Assembly (NCBI GenBank): GCA_902781305.1
Contig: CACZIV010000037.1
Coordinates: 1 to 32,490 of the forward strand
Direction: 5' to 3'
Source: Pseudoselenomonas ruminantium
Lineage (GTDB): Bacteria > Bacillota > Negativicutes > Selenomonadales > Selenomonadaceae
DNA: 32,490 nucleotides
Positions 8,264 to 16,195 of the stretch are shown in pieces. The notes under the pieces were generated by a model that saw nothing but the letters and a program-made list of their open reading frames with translations, made no database searches and was not told the DNA's origin. The stretch's first letter is position 1. Every line of letters begins with the position of its first letter. The translations under genes and the position numbers were made by a program.

Positions 8264-9513
8264 AAGAGTTAATATATGTAACTGGGAAAATAAATTTTCC
8301 GTTTTTTATTAACGAAATTGTTGTGATGAGGAAATATTTTGATTCTGTTTATGTTTTATCATATGGAGATGAAGATAAACTGGAGTGTGATAAACTGGCA
8401 GATAAATATAAATTTAATTATGATTTTATTTTAGAAAAACAATTATCTTTTGATAATTTCAAGATGCTGTGTTGTAATCTGCTTAACAAAAATATTATTG
8501 AAGAAATGAGCTTCTTGAAAAAAACGGGAAGACTAAATTTGAAAAATATTGCATATATGTATTATTATGAATGGTTTTCGTTAATAATGGGGAAATATGT
8601 AACGAAAAGAATTTCTAAAAATAAAGAAATATACTTATACTCTTTTTGGTTGTCAAGACCTGCATTTGCTATAGCAAAATTTAATGAAAATAGACGGGGG
8701 AATATTAAGCAAATTATTTCCAGAACGCACAGATATGATTTGTATGAGGAGGAAAATTCTTTTAATTATCTACCTTTTAGAAGATATATTGATAGAAATT
8801 TAGATAGAATTTATTTTTCAAGTCGAGATAGTCTTAAATATTATCAAGAGAAAAATTATTCATGTGAGGGACATGCAGAATATTGTTTGTCATATTTAGG
8901 GACAAGGAATTTTAATATTAGAAAGCAGTACAACATCAATAAGGAAGAAATAGTATTTGCATCATGCTCTAATATGATACAAAGGAAAAGACTAGATTTA
9001 ATAGTTTCATTGTTGGCAAGTCCATCGTTAAGGGATATAAAGAAGAAATGGATATGTATTGGTGATGGTGAATTATTTGAAGAGATAAAAGATATGGCAC
9101 GTCTATATTTGGATGAAACAGAAGTTTTTTTTACAGGAAGAGTATCGGAAGAAGAAATATATAAAATCTATAAAGAACATGATGTTGATTTTTTTGTAAA
9201 TATGAGTGATTCTGAGGGAGTTCCTGTTTCGATAATGGAAGCCTTATCTATGGGAATTCCATGTGTGGCTAGAAATGTTGGAGGGAATGCAGACATAGTA
9301 AATGATAAAAATGGATTCTTAATTGAAAAAGAGAAGGTTTCTTCAAAAGAATTAGATGATTTAGCAAAAAAAATTGTTGATAAATTTATGCAAAAAGACC
9401 AGTATTTTAAAATGATGAATAACGCATTTGATCTATGGAATGAACGCTTCAATACAGAACATAATGTTAAGAATTTTTGTGAGAGTTTGATTGCAAACCA
9501 GGAAAATACATGA
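8260..9513 (+). CDS. Glycosyltransferase, GT4-type (GT-B fold)
   Basis: A 417-residue two-domain glycosyltransferase. The C-terminal half is a clear GT4 domain: FASCSNMIQRKRLDLIV near 229-245, CIGDGELFEEI near 267-277, and the E-x7-E nucleotide-sugar motif in EGVPVSIMEA (E319 to E327), followed by GIPCVARNVGGNADIV. The N-terminal acceptor domain (1-200) is divergent, with no recognised subfamily. It would transfer a sugar with retention of anomeric configuration to the growing lipid-linked oligosaccharide. The start overlaps the wzx stop in an ATGA. Base composition is very AT-rich, like that of the polymerase and flippase genes. Donor and linkage cannot be predicted from sequence. Confidence 0.88.
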   Translation: MKELIYVTGKINFPFFINEIVVMRKYFDSVYVLSYGDEDKLECDKLADKYKFNYDFILEKQLSFDNFKMLCCNLLNKNIIEEMSFLKKTGRLNLKNIAYMYYYEWFSLIMGKYVTKRISKNKEIYLYSFWLSRPAFAIAKFNENRRGNIKQIISRTHRYDLYEEENSFNYLPFRRYIDRNLDRIYFSSRDSLKYYQEKNYSCEGHAEYCLSYLGTRNFNIRKQYNINKEEIVFASCSNMIQRKRLDLIVSLLASPSLRDIKKKWICIGDGELFEEIKDMARLYLDETEVFFTGRVSEEEIYKIYKEHDVDFFVNMSDSEGVPVSIMEALSMGIPCVARNVGGNADIVNDKNGFLIEKEKVSSKELDDLAKKIVDKFMQKDQYFKMMNNAFDLWNERFNTEHNVKNFCESLIANQENT

Positions 9514-9550
9514 AAGATACTTTTTGGAAAAAGTTTGAGGTGAATAGATA

Positions 9551-10489
9551 GTGAACATTATTATTATGGGAGCTGCAGGCTTTATAGGAACTAATTTGTT
9601 GTTGAGGTTGAGTTTAGATGAGAAAAACTTTATAACATTAGTAGACAAAGATATGAATTATTTTGATAGTATAAAGAAGTTTGGCTTGAAAAATGTTAAG
9701 TTTGTAGAAAGACAATTTAATGATAAAGAAAGATATGATGATTTAATGAAAAATGTAGATATCGTTTATCATTTAGTTAGTTCATCGACGCCAACAACAT
9801 CAAATCAAAATATTGCAGAGGAAATTCGTAATAATTTGATATTCACCGCAAATTTATTAGAAGACTGTAAAAATACGAATATAAAAAGAGTGATTTTTAT
9901 TTCTTCGGGAGGAACAGTGTATGGGAAAGAAATAAATTGTCCTATAAAAGAGTCTGCTCAAACAAATCCAATAAATTCGTATGGCTTTCAAAAATTAGCA
10001 ATTGAAAAGCTATTTTACTTATATAATTGTATGTATGGAATAGATTATAAGATAATTAGATTAGCAAATCCTTATGGACCGTACCAACGTCCAAACGGCA
10101 AATTGGGCGCTGTGACAACATTTATATATAAGGCGATACAAGGGGAAAATATAAATCTTTATGGTGATGGTTCTGTAGTTAGAGATTATGTATATATATC
10201 GGATGTGATTGATGCAGTAATAAATATTTCTTGTTTGGAAAGTGATGAAAAAATATTTAATGTTGGCAGCGGAAAAGGTGTAAGCTTAAATCAATTGCTA
10301 AATATTATATCGGAAACTCTGAATACTAAAGTTTCGATAAATCATTTACCTGCTAGAAGTGTTGATGTTCCTGTAAATTATTTGGATATTAGTTTGTATA
10401 AATCGACTTTTGGTGTTGATATAAGTAAAGTATCTTTTAGTAAGGGAATTATTGAAACTGCAAATTATTTGAGAAATAAATATTTATAA
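9551..10489 (+). CDS. NAD-dependent sugar-nucleotide epimerase/dehydratase (extended SDR, GalE-like)
   Basis: 312 residues starting at GTG, with GAGGTG at 9537-9542 correctly spaced. The next in-frame ATG would remove the first Rossmann strand, so GTG is the real start. GAAGFIG at 7-13 is the NAD-binding glycine motif. The catalytic serine pair lies in ISSGGTVYG (117-125) and Y144-x3-K148 in SYGFQK. LANPYGPYQRP and YGDGSVVRDYVYISDV are the substrate-binding motifs of the GalE/UDP-sugar 4-epimerase group. The likely role is to epimerise a UDP-hexose for the repeat unit, but similar enzymes make other sugars. It is the last of the AT-rich genes; a 37-bp spacer separates it from the GT4 gene. 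Confidence 0.87.
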   Translation: MNIIIMGAAGFIGTNLLLRLSLDEKNFITLVDKDMNYFDSIKKFGLKNVKFVERQFNDKERYDDLMKNVDIVYHLVSSSTPTTSNQNIAEEIRNNLIFTANLLEDCKNTNIKRVIFISSGGTVYGKEINCPIKESAQTNPINSYGFQKLAIEKLFYLYNCMYGIDYKIIRLANPYGPYQRPNGKLGAVTTFIYKAIQGENINLYGDGSVVRDYVYISDVIDAVINISCLESDEKIFNVGSGKGVSLNQLLNIISETLNTKVSINHLPARSVDVPVNYLDISLYKSTFGVDISKVSFSKGIIETANYLRNKYL

Positions 10490-10567
10490 GATAAAGTATT
10501 AGTGTTTCATGACGCTTGAATTTTTTGTTTGCTATTAAGAATGGCTTTGTGAAAAGAGGTTATTTTT

Positions 10568-11734
10568 TTGAAAATTGCAATTGCAGGTACAGGATATGTA
10601 GGGTTGTCTAATGGTATTTTGTTGGCACAGCATAATGAAGTGGTAGCGTTAGATATCGTGCCGGAGAAGGTGAAGATGTTAAACCATGGTGTGTCACCAA
10701 TCGTGGATGAGGATATTTCAGCATTTTTGGCACAGTGTGAACTGAATTTTCGTGCTACATTGGAGGTGGGAGATGCTGTTCATAATGCAGATTTTGTGAT
10801 TATTTCCACACCAACTAATTACGATCCGGATAAGAATTTCTTTGATACATCTTCAGTGGAAACGGTGATTGAGGAAGTTTTGGAAATCAACCCGCAGGCT
10901 GTGATGGTGATAAAATCCACTGTTCCAGTTGGCTATACAGAGCAAATTAAGAAACGTTACAAGACCGATAATATTATTTTCTCACCAGAATTTTTGCGGG
11001 AAGGGAAAGCTCTTTACGACAATCTTTATCCTTCACGGATTATTGTAGGGGAACGGTCGGATAGGGCGAAGGTTTTTGCCGGACTCTTGGCAGAAGGTGC
11101 AGTAAAAAAGGACATTCCCATATTGTTCACAGGTTCTACGGAAGCTGAAGCTATTAAGCTTTTTGCTAACACTTGTTTAGCATTGCGAGTGGCTTACTTC
11201 AACGAATTAGATTCTTATGCGGAATTTCGTGGCCTCGACTCTGGTGAGATTATTCGTGGTGTTAGTCTTGATCCGCGCATTGGTGATTTTTATAATAATC
11301 CATCCTTTGGTTATGGAGGTTATTGCCTGCCGAAGGATACGAAGCAGCTGTTGGCCAACTACCGAGATGTGCCACAGAATCTTATTGGTGCAGTGGTGGA
11401 AGCAAATCGTACTCGTAAGGATTTCATTGCCGAAGCAATTATTGCAAAACAACCGAAGGTGGTAGGTATTTACCGCCTTACCATGAAGACGGCATCGGAC
11501 AACTTCCGTGCGAGTGCTATTCAAGGGATTATGAAGCGAATCAAGGCAAAGGGCATTCCCTGTATTGTTTATGAACCAACCTTAAAAGCAGATAATTTTT
11601 TCCGTTCTGAAGTAGTCAATAATTTGGATGATTTCAAGGAACGTAGTGATGTGATTGTCGCTAACCGCTGGAATGACGCACTGGATGATGTTCGTGAGAA
11701 GGTATTTACCAGAGATCTTTTCAGCCGAGATTAA
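10568..11734 (+). CDS. ugd: UDP-glucose 6-dehydrogenase
   Basis: 388 residues, the usual size of the short bacterial Ugd form. It would oxidise UDP-glucose to UDP-glucuronate with two NAD+. The N-terminal GTGYVGL (7-13) binds NAD; STPTNYD and KSTVPVGYT (near 77 and 117) and PEFLREGKA follow. The nucleophilic cysteine is C253 in [14 protein letters not shown]. The start is a TTG, chosen because it gives the complete first strand (MKIAIAGTG) and sits about 7 nt after AAAGAGG. Base composition returns to moderate GC, unlike the genes just upstream, so this gene probably belongs to the more conserved flank of the polysaccharide locus. It suggests that glucuronate or a derivative is part of the surface polymer. 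Confidence 0.95.
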   Translation: MKIAIAGTGYVGLSNGILLAQHNEVVALDIVPEKVKMLNHGVSPIVDEDISAFLAQCELNFRATLEVGDAVHNADFVIISTPTNYDPDKNFFDTSSVETVIEEVLEINPQAVMVIKSTVPVGYTEQIKKRYKTDNIIFSPEFLREGKALYDNLYPSRIIVGERSDRAKVFAGLLAEGAVKKDIPILFTGSTEAEAIKLFANTCLALRVAYFNELDSYAEFRGLDSGEIIRGVSLDPRIGDFYNNPSFGYGGYCLPKDTKQLLANYRDVPQNLIGAVVEANRTRKDFIAEAIIAKQPKVVGIYRLTMKTASDNFRASAIQGIMKRIKAKGIPCIVYEPTLKADNFFRSEVVNNLDDFKERSDVIVANRWNDALDDVREKVFTRDLFSRD

Positions 11735-12054
11735 CAGGTCAAAATCAGATTTTGCGATGAATCTATGGGACATATATTGCCACATTATTAGGATATATTT
11801 TGGTGGTGACATTGGATTCTATATTTTTGATAAGAATGAATCTTTTAATAGTGTTGTTGAGATTTATAGCATCTGTTTGCATTATGGTGCTTTATTTTGT
11901 TGTTTGGCGATTCAATTTTGTGAAAGAGTTATTATACAGATTTATGATAGTGGTTGTTGGCAGGATATAGAGTTGTTGTTGCAAAAAAAGAGAATGATTT
12001 GAATTTTTGTGCTGGTATTGGGAACTTTGACGTAATGCATGGAGGTGTTTTCTT
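11735..12054 (+). other. AT-rich intergenic stretch between ugd and rmlA
   Basis: About 320 bases without a convincing gene. It is AT-rich, like the cluster centre, and ends in the rmlA ribosome binding site (GGAGGTG, 12041-12047). A hydrophobic 56-codon frame at 11800-11970 is listed separately. TATGAT (11943-11948), preceded by TTGTGA at a loose 19-bp spacing, could be a weak promoter for the rml genes. No hairpin with a T-run is seen after ugd, so read-through from ugd is possible. The stretch could be the decayed edge of a replaced cassette. Confidence 0.5.
11800..11970 (+). CDS. Possible small membrane peptide (56 codons), doubtful
   Basis: A frame starting at TTG 11800, with AGGA at 11790-11793 six bases ahead, would encode 56 residues. 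Its middle is strongly hydrophobic (LLIVLLRFIASVCIMVLYFVV) and it is flanked by arginines and lysines, which would suit a single membrane span. Against it: a weak start, no recognisable family, and AT-rich DNA that readily yields hydrophobic codons by chance. It may be a decayed fragment of a larger membrane protein. A longer overlapping frame starting inside ugd (11655) shares much of the region and cannot be real together with this one. Confidence 0.15.
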   Translation: MVVTLDSIFLIRMNLLIVLLRFIASVCIMVLYFVVWRFNFVKELLYRFMIVVVGRI

Positions 12055-12957
12055 TTGATAAAAAAAGGGATTATTTTGGCAGGCGGTTCGGGTACTCGTT
12101 TGTATCCATTAACGAGAGTGGTTTCCAAGCAACTGATGCCTGTTTATGACAAGCCAATGATTTATTATCCGCTAAGTGCGTTAATGCTGGCTGGGATTAA
12201 GGATATTTTGATTATCACAACGCCGCAGGATAATGAATCCTTTAAGAATTTGCTAGGGGATGGCAGTCAGTTAGGGATAAGTATTTCTTATGCAATTCAG
12301 CCTAGTCCGGATGGATTGGCACAGGCTTTTCTGATTGGTGAGGATTTCATCAATGGTGAAGGTTGCGCATTGGTGCTGGGAGATAATATTTACTATGGCT
12401 CAGACTTGGCTCAATCGGTACAGCGTGCTGCATCTATGGAAGACGGCGCGACAGTTTTTGCTTATTATGTGTCCGACCCGGAACGCTATGGTGTAGTGGA
12501 ATTTGATGAACATGGCCATGCCCTGAGTTTAGAAGAAAAGCCGGCTCAGCCAAAATCAAATTATGCGGTAACGGGGTTGTATTTCTACGACAAGGATATT
12601 GTCGATGTTGCAAAATCCATTAAGCCTTCGGCGCGTGGTGAATTGGAAATCACAGATGTCAACAAGGTATATCTGGAACGCGGCAAGTTGCAGGTGGAGA
12701 AGATGCGTCGTGGTTATGCATGGTTGGATACGGGAACCCATGAATCTCTGCTCGATGCGGCATCTTTTGTGCGGACGATTCAGGCGCGGCAGGGGCTGAA
12801 GATTGCCTGCCTTGAGGAAATTGCCTATCGTATGGGCTATATTGATGCGGCACAGGTGGAGCGATTGGCACAGCCACTGCTGAAGAATGAGTATGGCAAA
12901 TATCTTATCCGCAAGAATGAGTATGGCAAATATCTTATCCGCATGATTCGGGAATAA
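12055..12957 (+). CDS. rmlA: Glucose-1-phosphate thymidylyltransferase
   Basis: 300 residues. It would catalyse the first step of dTDP-rhamnose synthesis: glucose-1-phosphate plus dTTP to dTDP-glucose. The nucleotide-binding signature [11 protein letters not shown] sits at 10-20; [24 protein letters not shown], the EEKP region and [13 protein letters not shown] are all present in order. Start is TTG, with a strong GGAGGTG 7 nt upstream. The oddity is at the C-terminus: the last conserved block, [10 protein letters not shown], occurs twice in a row from a perfect 30-bp tandem duplication, making the protein about ten residues longer than expected. The active site is unaffected, so the enzyme is probably functional. 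It heads the rmlA-rmlC-rmlB run. Confidence 0.97.
   Translation: MIKKGIILAGGSGTRLYPLTRVVSKQLMPVYDKPMIYYPLSALMLAGIKDILIITTPQDNESFKNLLGDGSQLGISISYAIQPSPDGLAQAFLIGEDFINGEGCALVLGDNIYYGSDLAQSVQRAASMEDGATVFAYYVSDPERYGVVEFDEHGHALSLEEKPAQPKSNYAVTGLYFYDKDIVDVAKSIKPSARGELEITDVNKVYLERGKLQVEKMRRGYAWLDTGTHESLLDAASFVRTIQARQGLKIACLEEIAYRMGYIDAAQVERLAQPLLKNEYGKYLIRKNEYGKYLIRMIRE
12883..12942 (+). repeat. Perfect 30-bp tandem duplication inside the rmlA 3' end
   Basis: Bases 12883-12912 and 12913-12942 are identical, adjacent and in frame, each encoding [10 protein letters not shown]. The identity at every third position points to a recent slippage or unequal-exchange event. Confidence 0.97.
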
Positions 12958-12974
12958 AGGAGTTTTTGGTTGGC

Positions 12975-13550
12975 ATGAAGGTTATTAAGACCGATATCGA
13001 AGGTGTGCTGATTATCGAAACGGATGTGTTCGGTGACCATCGTGGTTATTTTACGGAAACGTATAACAAGCCGAAGTATGAAGCACTGGGCATTACAAAT
13101 GATTTTGTGCAGGACAATATGAGTTTTTCGGCACAGAAAGGCACTTTGCGCGGTCTGCATTGGCAGAATCCGCCTTATGCACAGGCGAAGCTGGTTTCCT
13201 GTTCCAAGGGCAAGGTTATTGATGTGGCGGTGGATATCCGTAAAGGCAGTCCCACTTTTGGCAAGTGGGTTTCGGTGGAACTTAGTGCGGAAAATCATCG
13301 ACAGTTCCTGATTCCGCGTGGCTTTGCCCATGGATTCCTGACGTTGACGGACGATGTGGAATTCCGCTACAAATGTGATAATGTCTACAATAAAGCAGCG
13401 GAAGGCGGCATGCGTTATGATGCGCCGGAAGTAAATGTTGACTGGGGGGCTTTGTTGGCTGGTATTGAACCAGTGCTCAGTGAGAAAGATACAACCGGGC
13501 CGACTTTGACCGACAGTGATAATCAGTTTGTATATGGGGAGAATTGTTGA
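12975..13550 (+). CDS. rmlC: dTDP-4-dehydrorhamnose 3,5-epimerase
   Basis: 191 residues from the ATG at 12975. An in-frame TTG at 12966 is only 3 nt from the AAGGAG at 12957-12962, so the ATG, which gives the family-typical MKVIKT start, is preferred. It is a cupin-fold epimerase that would convert dTDP-4-keto-6-deoxyglucose to dTDP-4-keto-rhamnose. Key features are FGDHRGYFTETYN near 19-31, the catalytic histidine in RGLHWQ (H62), PRGFAHGF with H119, and FRYKCDNVY with Y132. Length is normal for RmlC. The ribosome binding site overlaps the rmlA stop, and the rmlC stop lies one base before the rmlB start. Confidence 0.96.
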   Translation: MKVIKTDIEGVLIIETDVFGDHRGYFTETYNKPKYEALGITNDFVQDNMSFSAQKGTLRGLHWQNPPYAQAKLVSCSKGKVIDVAVDIRKGSPTFGKWVSVELSAENHRQFLIPRGFAHGFLTLTDDVEFRYKCDNVYNKAAEGGMRYDAPEVNVDWGALLAGIEPVLSEKDTTGPTLTDSDNQFVYGENC

Positions 13551-13551
13551 T

Positions 13552-14535
13552 ATGAAAATTGTTGTAACAGGCGGTGCCGGATTTATTGGTGGCAACTTTG
13601 TTTATTATATGTTGAAAAAGCGGCCGGAAGATACGATTATCTGCCTGGATAAGCTGACCTATGCGGGTAATATGGAAACCATGGCTGAGGCTATGAAAAA
13701 TGATCATTTTAAGTTTGTACGTGCAGATATCGCTGACCGCAAGGCTGTGTATGAGCTGTTTGAAACGGAAAAGCCGGATGTTATCGTCAACTTTGCAGCA
13801 GAATCCCATGTAGACCGTTCGATTGAAAATCCGGAGATTTTCCTGCAGACCAATGTTATTGGTACGAGCGTGCTGCTCGATGCCTGCCGCAAGTACGGGA
13901 TTAAGCGTTATCATCAGGTTTCTACGGATGAGGTCTATGGAGATTTGCCACTGGACAGACCGGATTTGTTCTTTACGGAAACGACCAATCTGCATACATC
14001 CAGCCCGTATTCGGCATCCAAGGCTTCGGCAGATTTGTTGGTGATGGCTTACCATCGCACGTACAAAGTGCCAGTGACGATTTCCCGCTGCTCGAATAAC
14101 TACGGCCCCTTCCATTTCCCGGAGAAGCTGATTCCGTTGATGATTATCAATGCTTTGGCTGACAAGAAACTGCCGGTCTATGGTGATGGCCTCAATGTCC
14201 GTGACTGGCTTTATGTAGAAGACCATTGTGCGGCCATCAACCTTATTCTGGAGAAGGGCAAAGTCGGTGAGGTCTACAATATTGGCGGCCATAATGAGCG
14301 GGCTAATATCGATGTGGTCAAGACAATCCTCAAACAGCTTGGCAAGGGGGAAGACTTGATTGAATATGTTGGCGACCGCAAGGGCCATGACCGCCGTTAT
14401 GCCATTGACCCGACCAAAATCCACAACGAACTGGGCTGGCTGCCGGAAACGAAATTCGAAGACGGTATAAAAGCTACGGTGCAGTGGTATCTCGATAATC
14501 GTTCGTGGTGGGAGAATATCATCAACGGGCACTAA
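13552..14535 (+). CDS. rmlB: dTDP-glucose 4,6-dehydratase
   Basis: 327 residues from the ATG at 13552, chosen because GGGGAGA at 13537-13543 is correctly spaced and the protein then begins with the Rossmann strand MKIVVTGGAGFIGG. An ATG at 13516 is in frame but lies inside rmlC without a binding site. The enzyme converts dTDP-glucose to the 4-keto-6-deoxy sugar. Visible are GGAGFIG (7-13), the catalytic T125-D126-E127 in VSTDEVYGD, and Y153-x3-K157 in SPYSASK. SRCSNNYGPFHFPEKLIPL and YGDGLNVRDWLYVEDH are hallmarks of RmlB. The final reductase, rmlD, is not found downstream or elsewhere in the window; the following gene is unrelated and on the other strand. Confidence 0.97.
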   Translation: MKIVVTGGAGFIGGNFVYYMLKKRPEDTIICLDKLTYAGNMETMAEAMKNDHFKFVRADIADRKAVYELFETEKPDVIVNFAAESHVDRSIENPEIFLQTNVIGTSVLLDACRKYGIKRYHQVSTDEVYGDLPLDRPDLFFTETTNLHTSSPYSASKASADLLVMAYHRTYKVPVTISRCSNNYGPFHFPEKLIPLMIINALADKKLPVYGDGLNVRDWLYVEDHCAAINLILEKGKVGEVYNIGGHNERANIDVVKTILKQLGKGEDLIEYVGDRKGHDRRYAIDPTKIHNELGWLPETKFEDGIKATVQWYLDNRSWWENIINGH

Positions 14536-14540
14536 AGGTT

Positions 14541-14561
14541 ATTGTCAGCGGAATTGACAAT
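14541..14561 (+). terminator. Possible weak hairpin after rmlB
   Basis: ATTGTCA (14541-14547) pairs with TGACAAT (14555-14561) across a 7-nt loop, five bases after the rmlB stop. There is no T-run, so it would be at best a weak terminator or an mRNA 3'-end stabiliser. Confidence 0.35.
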
Positions 14562-14588
14562 CTAAAATGCCATACAAAACCTAAAAAT

Positions 14589-14612
14589 ACACCGCCGAAT
14601 AAACGGCGGTGT
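14589..14612 (-). terminator. Rho-independent terminator for the Rpn-family gene
   Basis: ACACCGCCG (14589-14597) pairs perfectly with CGGCGGTGT (14604-14612) across a 6-nt loop. Read on the minus strand the stem is followed by TATTTTTAG, so it terminates the minus-strand nuclease gene that ends at 14628. The stem may also block read-through from rmlB. Confidence 0.85.
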
Positions 14613-14627
14613 GTGATGAGACTTTAG

Positions 14628-15443
14628 TTAGTGTAATGTCGCAGCAAGTTCCTGAATGCGTTCCAGAGGTAGATGGGAATATTTGACGATTTTTTCTATA
14701 GGTTCGTTATCGCGGAGCATATCCATGGCAGTATCTAGTGCCATCTGGGAGCGGCCTTCCTCAATGCCCCTTTTATGACCTTTATCCTGAATCTCTTCCA
14801 TTATCTTACACATGGTTTTTACCCCCTCTTTTGTAGTCTTAAAGAAATCAGCTCTTTTGGCTAGTGGTTTGTAGTGCATTTTAGCTGGGTCTGAGCAGTG
14901 AAAATCATGCATCAGCTTGCCTAGTGCACTATTGTCCTGATATGAGGAATTTGCATAGAGAATGTGGGCGTTATCATTGAAATCCTGTTGGAGTTCTTTG
15001 ATGGTTCGTTCTACATGATACAGTGGCAGGTTTTTAGCAAAAATGTCGTTTTCGGTAATAAAAATAACCCATGTTTCTGGCAACTGGTCAAAGTCTGTGC
15101 CCTTGGCAACTTCTCTAGAGTCAAGAAGGCTGCTGTTGTATCGTGCTCGTTGTGGGAGTGCTCCTTCATCATTGCGTTGTATTTCAATTTCGTAAAGTTT
15201 GCCTGTACTATCAGCTGCTAACACATCAAAGCGTACGCCGCGTCCGTACAGATTATGAGCTGTGCGTTGTGTAACCACATTTTTTACGATGATGTCACCA
15301 CGTTGCAGGATTATCTGTAGTATCAGTTGCATGCATTCGTTGTTGTCATCCATACAGACGTTGAAGAAGGCATCATCAATAAGTCGCAGGCGTTTGATGG
15401 CATCTAAGTATTCCTGATTTTGACAATTGTCAACCATGCTCAT
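14628..15443 (-). CDS. Rpn-family recombination-promoting nuclease / PD-(D/E)XK transposase-like protein
   Basis: 271 residues of the PDDEXK_2 (Rpn/YhgA-like) family. The nuclease core shows RGVRFDVLAAD with D73 and YEIEIQR (E85/E87, Q89), which together match the D...(E/D)xQ version of the PD-(D/E)XK active site. The C-terminal part (about 225-271: EEGRSQMALDTAMDMLR then EKIVKYSHLPLERIQELA) is the short helical tail common in this family. Members are usually chromosomal, multicopy, and linked experimentally in E. coli to DNA cleavage and increased recombination. The start at 15443 follows AGGAGGG about 10 nt upstream. The gene has its own terminator and its own promoter inside an inverted repeat. 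It diverges from the resolvase-like gene. Confidence 0.85.
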   Translation of the reverse strand: MSMVDNCQNQEYLDAIKRLRLIDDAFFNVCMDDNNECMQLILQIILQRGDIIVKNVVTQRTAHNLYGRGVRFDVLAADSTGKLYEIEIQRNDEGALPQRARYNSSLLDSREVAKGTDFDQLPETWVIFITENDIFAKNLPLYHVERTIKELQQDFNDNAHILYANSSYQDNSALGKLMHDFHCSDPAKMHYKPLAKRADFFKTTKEGVKTMCKIMEEIQDKGHKRGIEEGRSQMALDTAMDMLRDNEPIEKIVKYSHLPLERIQELAATLH

Positions 15444-15499
15444 AGAACCGCTTCCCTCCTATATTATATCAAAGAAACAATTTGTTAGTAAATATTTAT

Positions 15500-15548
15500 C
15501 TTCACAGAATATTATATCATCTTTTGTGATTTATGTACATCTGTGAAG
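15500..15548. promoter_or_regulatory. Inverted repeat bracketing the predicted Rpn-gene promoter (candidate operator)
   Basis: CTTCACAGA (15500-15508) and TCTGTGAAG (15540-15548) are perfect 9-bp inverted half-sites 31 bp apart. Between them lies a minus-strand promoter: TGTACA (15534-15539) as -35 and TATAAT (read from ATTATA, 15511-15516) as -10, with 17-bp spacing. A third partial half-site, TTGTGAT, lies at 15524-15530. The arrangement suits a dimeric DNA-binding protein, and the divergent gene pair next door encodes two candidate DNA binders. Promoter assignment is by consensus only. Confidence 0.55.
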
Positions 15549-15614
15549 GACAAAGTTAGAAAAGGTTTAAATAAATGAGATGTTAGAAGTAACCAGGTGC
15601 GGGAGGTGATATTT

Positions 15615-16181
15615 ATGGCAGCAAAGCTATATGGATATGCGGAGTCTGATGCAGATGTGGAGGCATTACGCGCTTATGCTGTCATGGATATCATTTTAGA
15701 GGATATGGCAGAGCGTGGACAGTATCAAATCCTGCGGCGGTTTTTGCGTGAGGGCGATACGCTTATGGTGGCGCATTGGTCAGCATTGGGCGATAATGCT
15801 GCGGCGATTGGTGCAGAGTTGGATTCTTTGCGGGCAGAGCATATCCGGCTGCGAATTTTGGACCTGCCGATAACTTTGCAGGATTTGGATGAAGTATCGG
15901 CAGTGGTGGTTTTTCAGACGTTGAAGGAAATCTTGCTTGTTTTGCAGCAGCGACAGGATAATCTGCAGGTGCTGCATCGCATACGCCAGCAGGAAGGAAT
16001 TCAGGCAGCAAAAAATGCCGGGCGTCAGTTTGGACGTCCGGCGATTGGTTATCCCAAGGGCTGGAAAAGAATTTTTGGCCGCTATCAGGCCAAGGAAATC
16101 CGTGCTTTGGAGGCCAGTAACGAACTTAAAATATCGCGGGCAACATTTTACCGGCTGGCAAAACGGTATAGGCAGAGTTAG
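15615..16181 (+). CDS. Resolvase/invertase-like protein with degenerate catalytic site
   Basis: 188 residues from the ATG at 15615, with GGGAGGTGAT a few bases upstream; an in-frame GTG at 15597 lacks such a site. The layout is that of a small serine recombinase: KLYGYAES at the start, LREGDTLMVA near 44-53 (family: pGDtLvV), a long helix at about 98-125, then QEGIQAAKNAGRQFGRPA (126-143) leading into a C-terminal helix-turn-helix (about 157-186, ISRATFYRLAKRY). The usual LDRLGR block is HWSALGD here, so the active-site arginines are missing, and the start lacks the YARVST pattern. It is probably a non-catalytic, DNA-binding relative. It is followed 14 nt later by a ribbon-helix-helix gene and diverges from the Rpn gene. 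Function is inferred. Confidence 0.72.
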   Translation: MAAKLYGYAESDADVEALRAYAVMDIILEDMAERGQYQILRRFLREGDTLMVAHWSALGDNAAAIGAELDSLRAEHIRLRILDLPITLQDLDEVSAVVVFQTLKEILLVLQQRQDNLQVLHRIRQQEGIQAAKNAGRQFGRPAIGYPKGWKRIFGRYQAKEIRALEASNELKISRATFYRLAKRYRQS

Positions 16182-16195
16182 GAAGGAGGGATAGC

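Noticed and set aside
11655-12002. 115-residue plus-strand frame overlapping the end of ugd
   Set aside because: Its first third is the out-of-frame end of ugd, the rest AT-rich spacer. It has no good ribosome binding site and no family resemblance.
13477-14532. 351-residue minus-strand frame opposite rmlB
   Set aside because: It covers the rmlB gene, which has every catalytic motif. The antisense product shows no recognisable fold and no ribosome binding site was seen.
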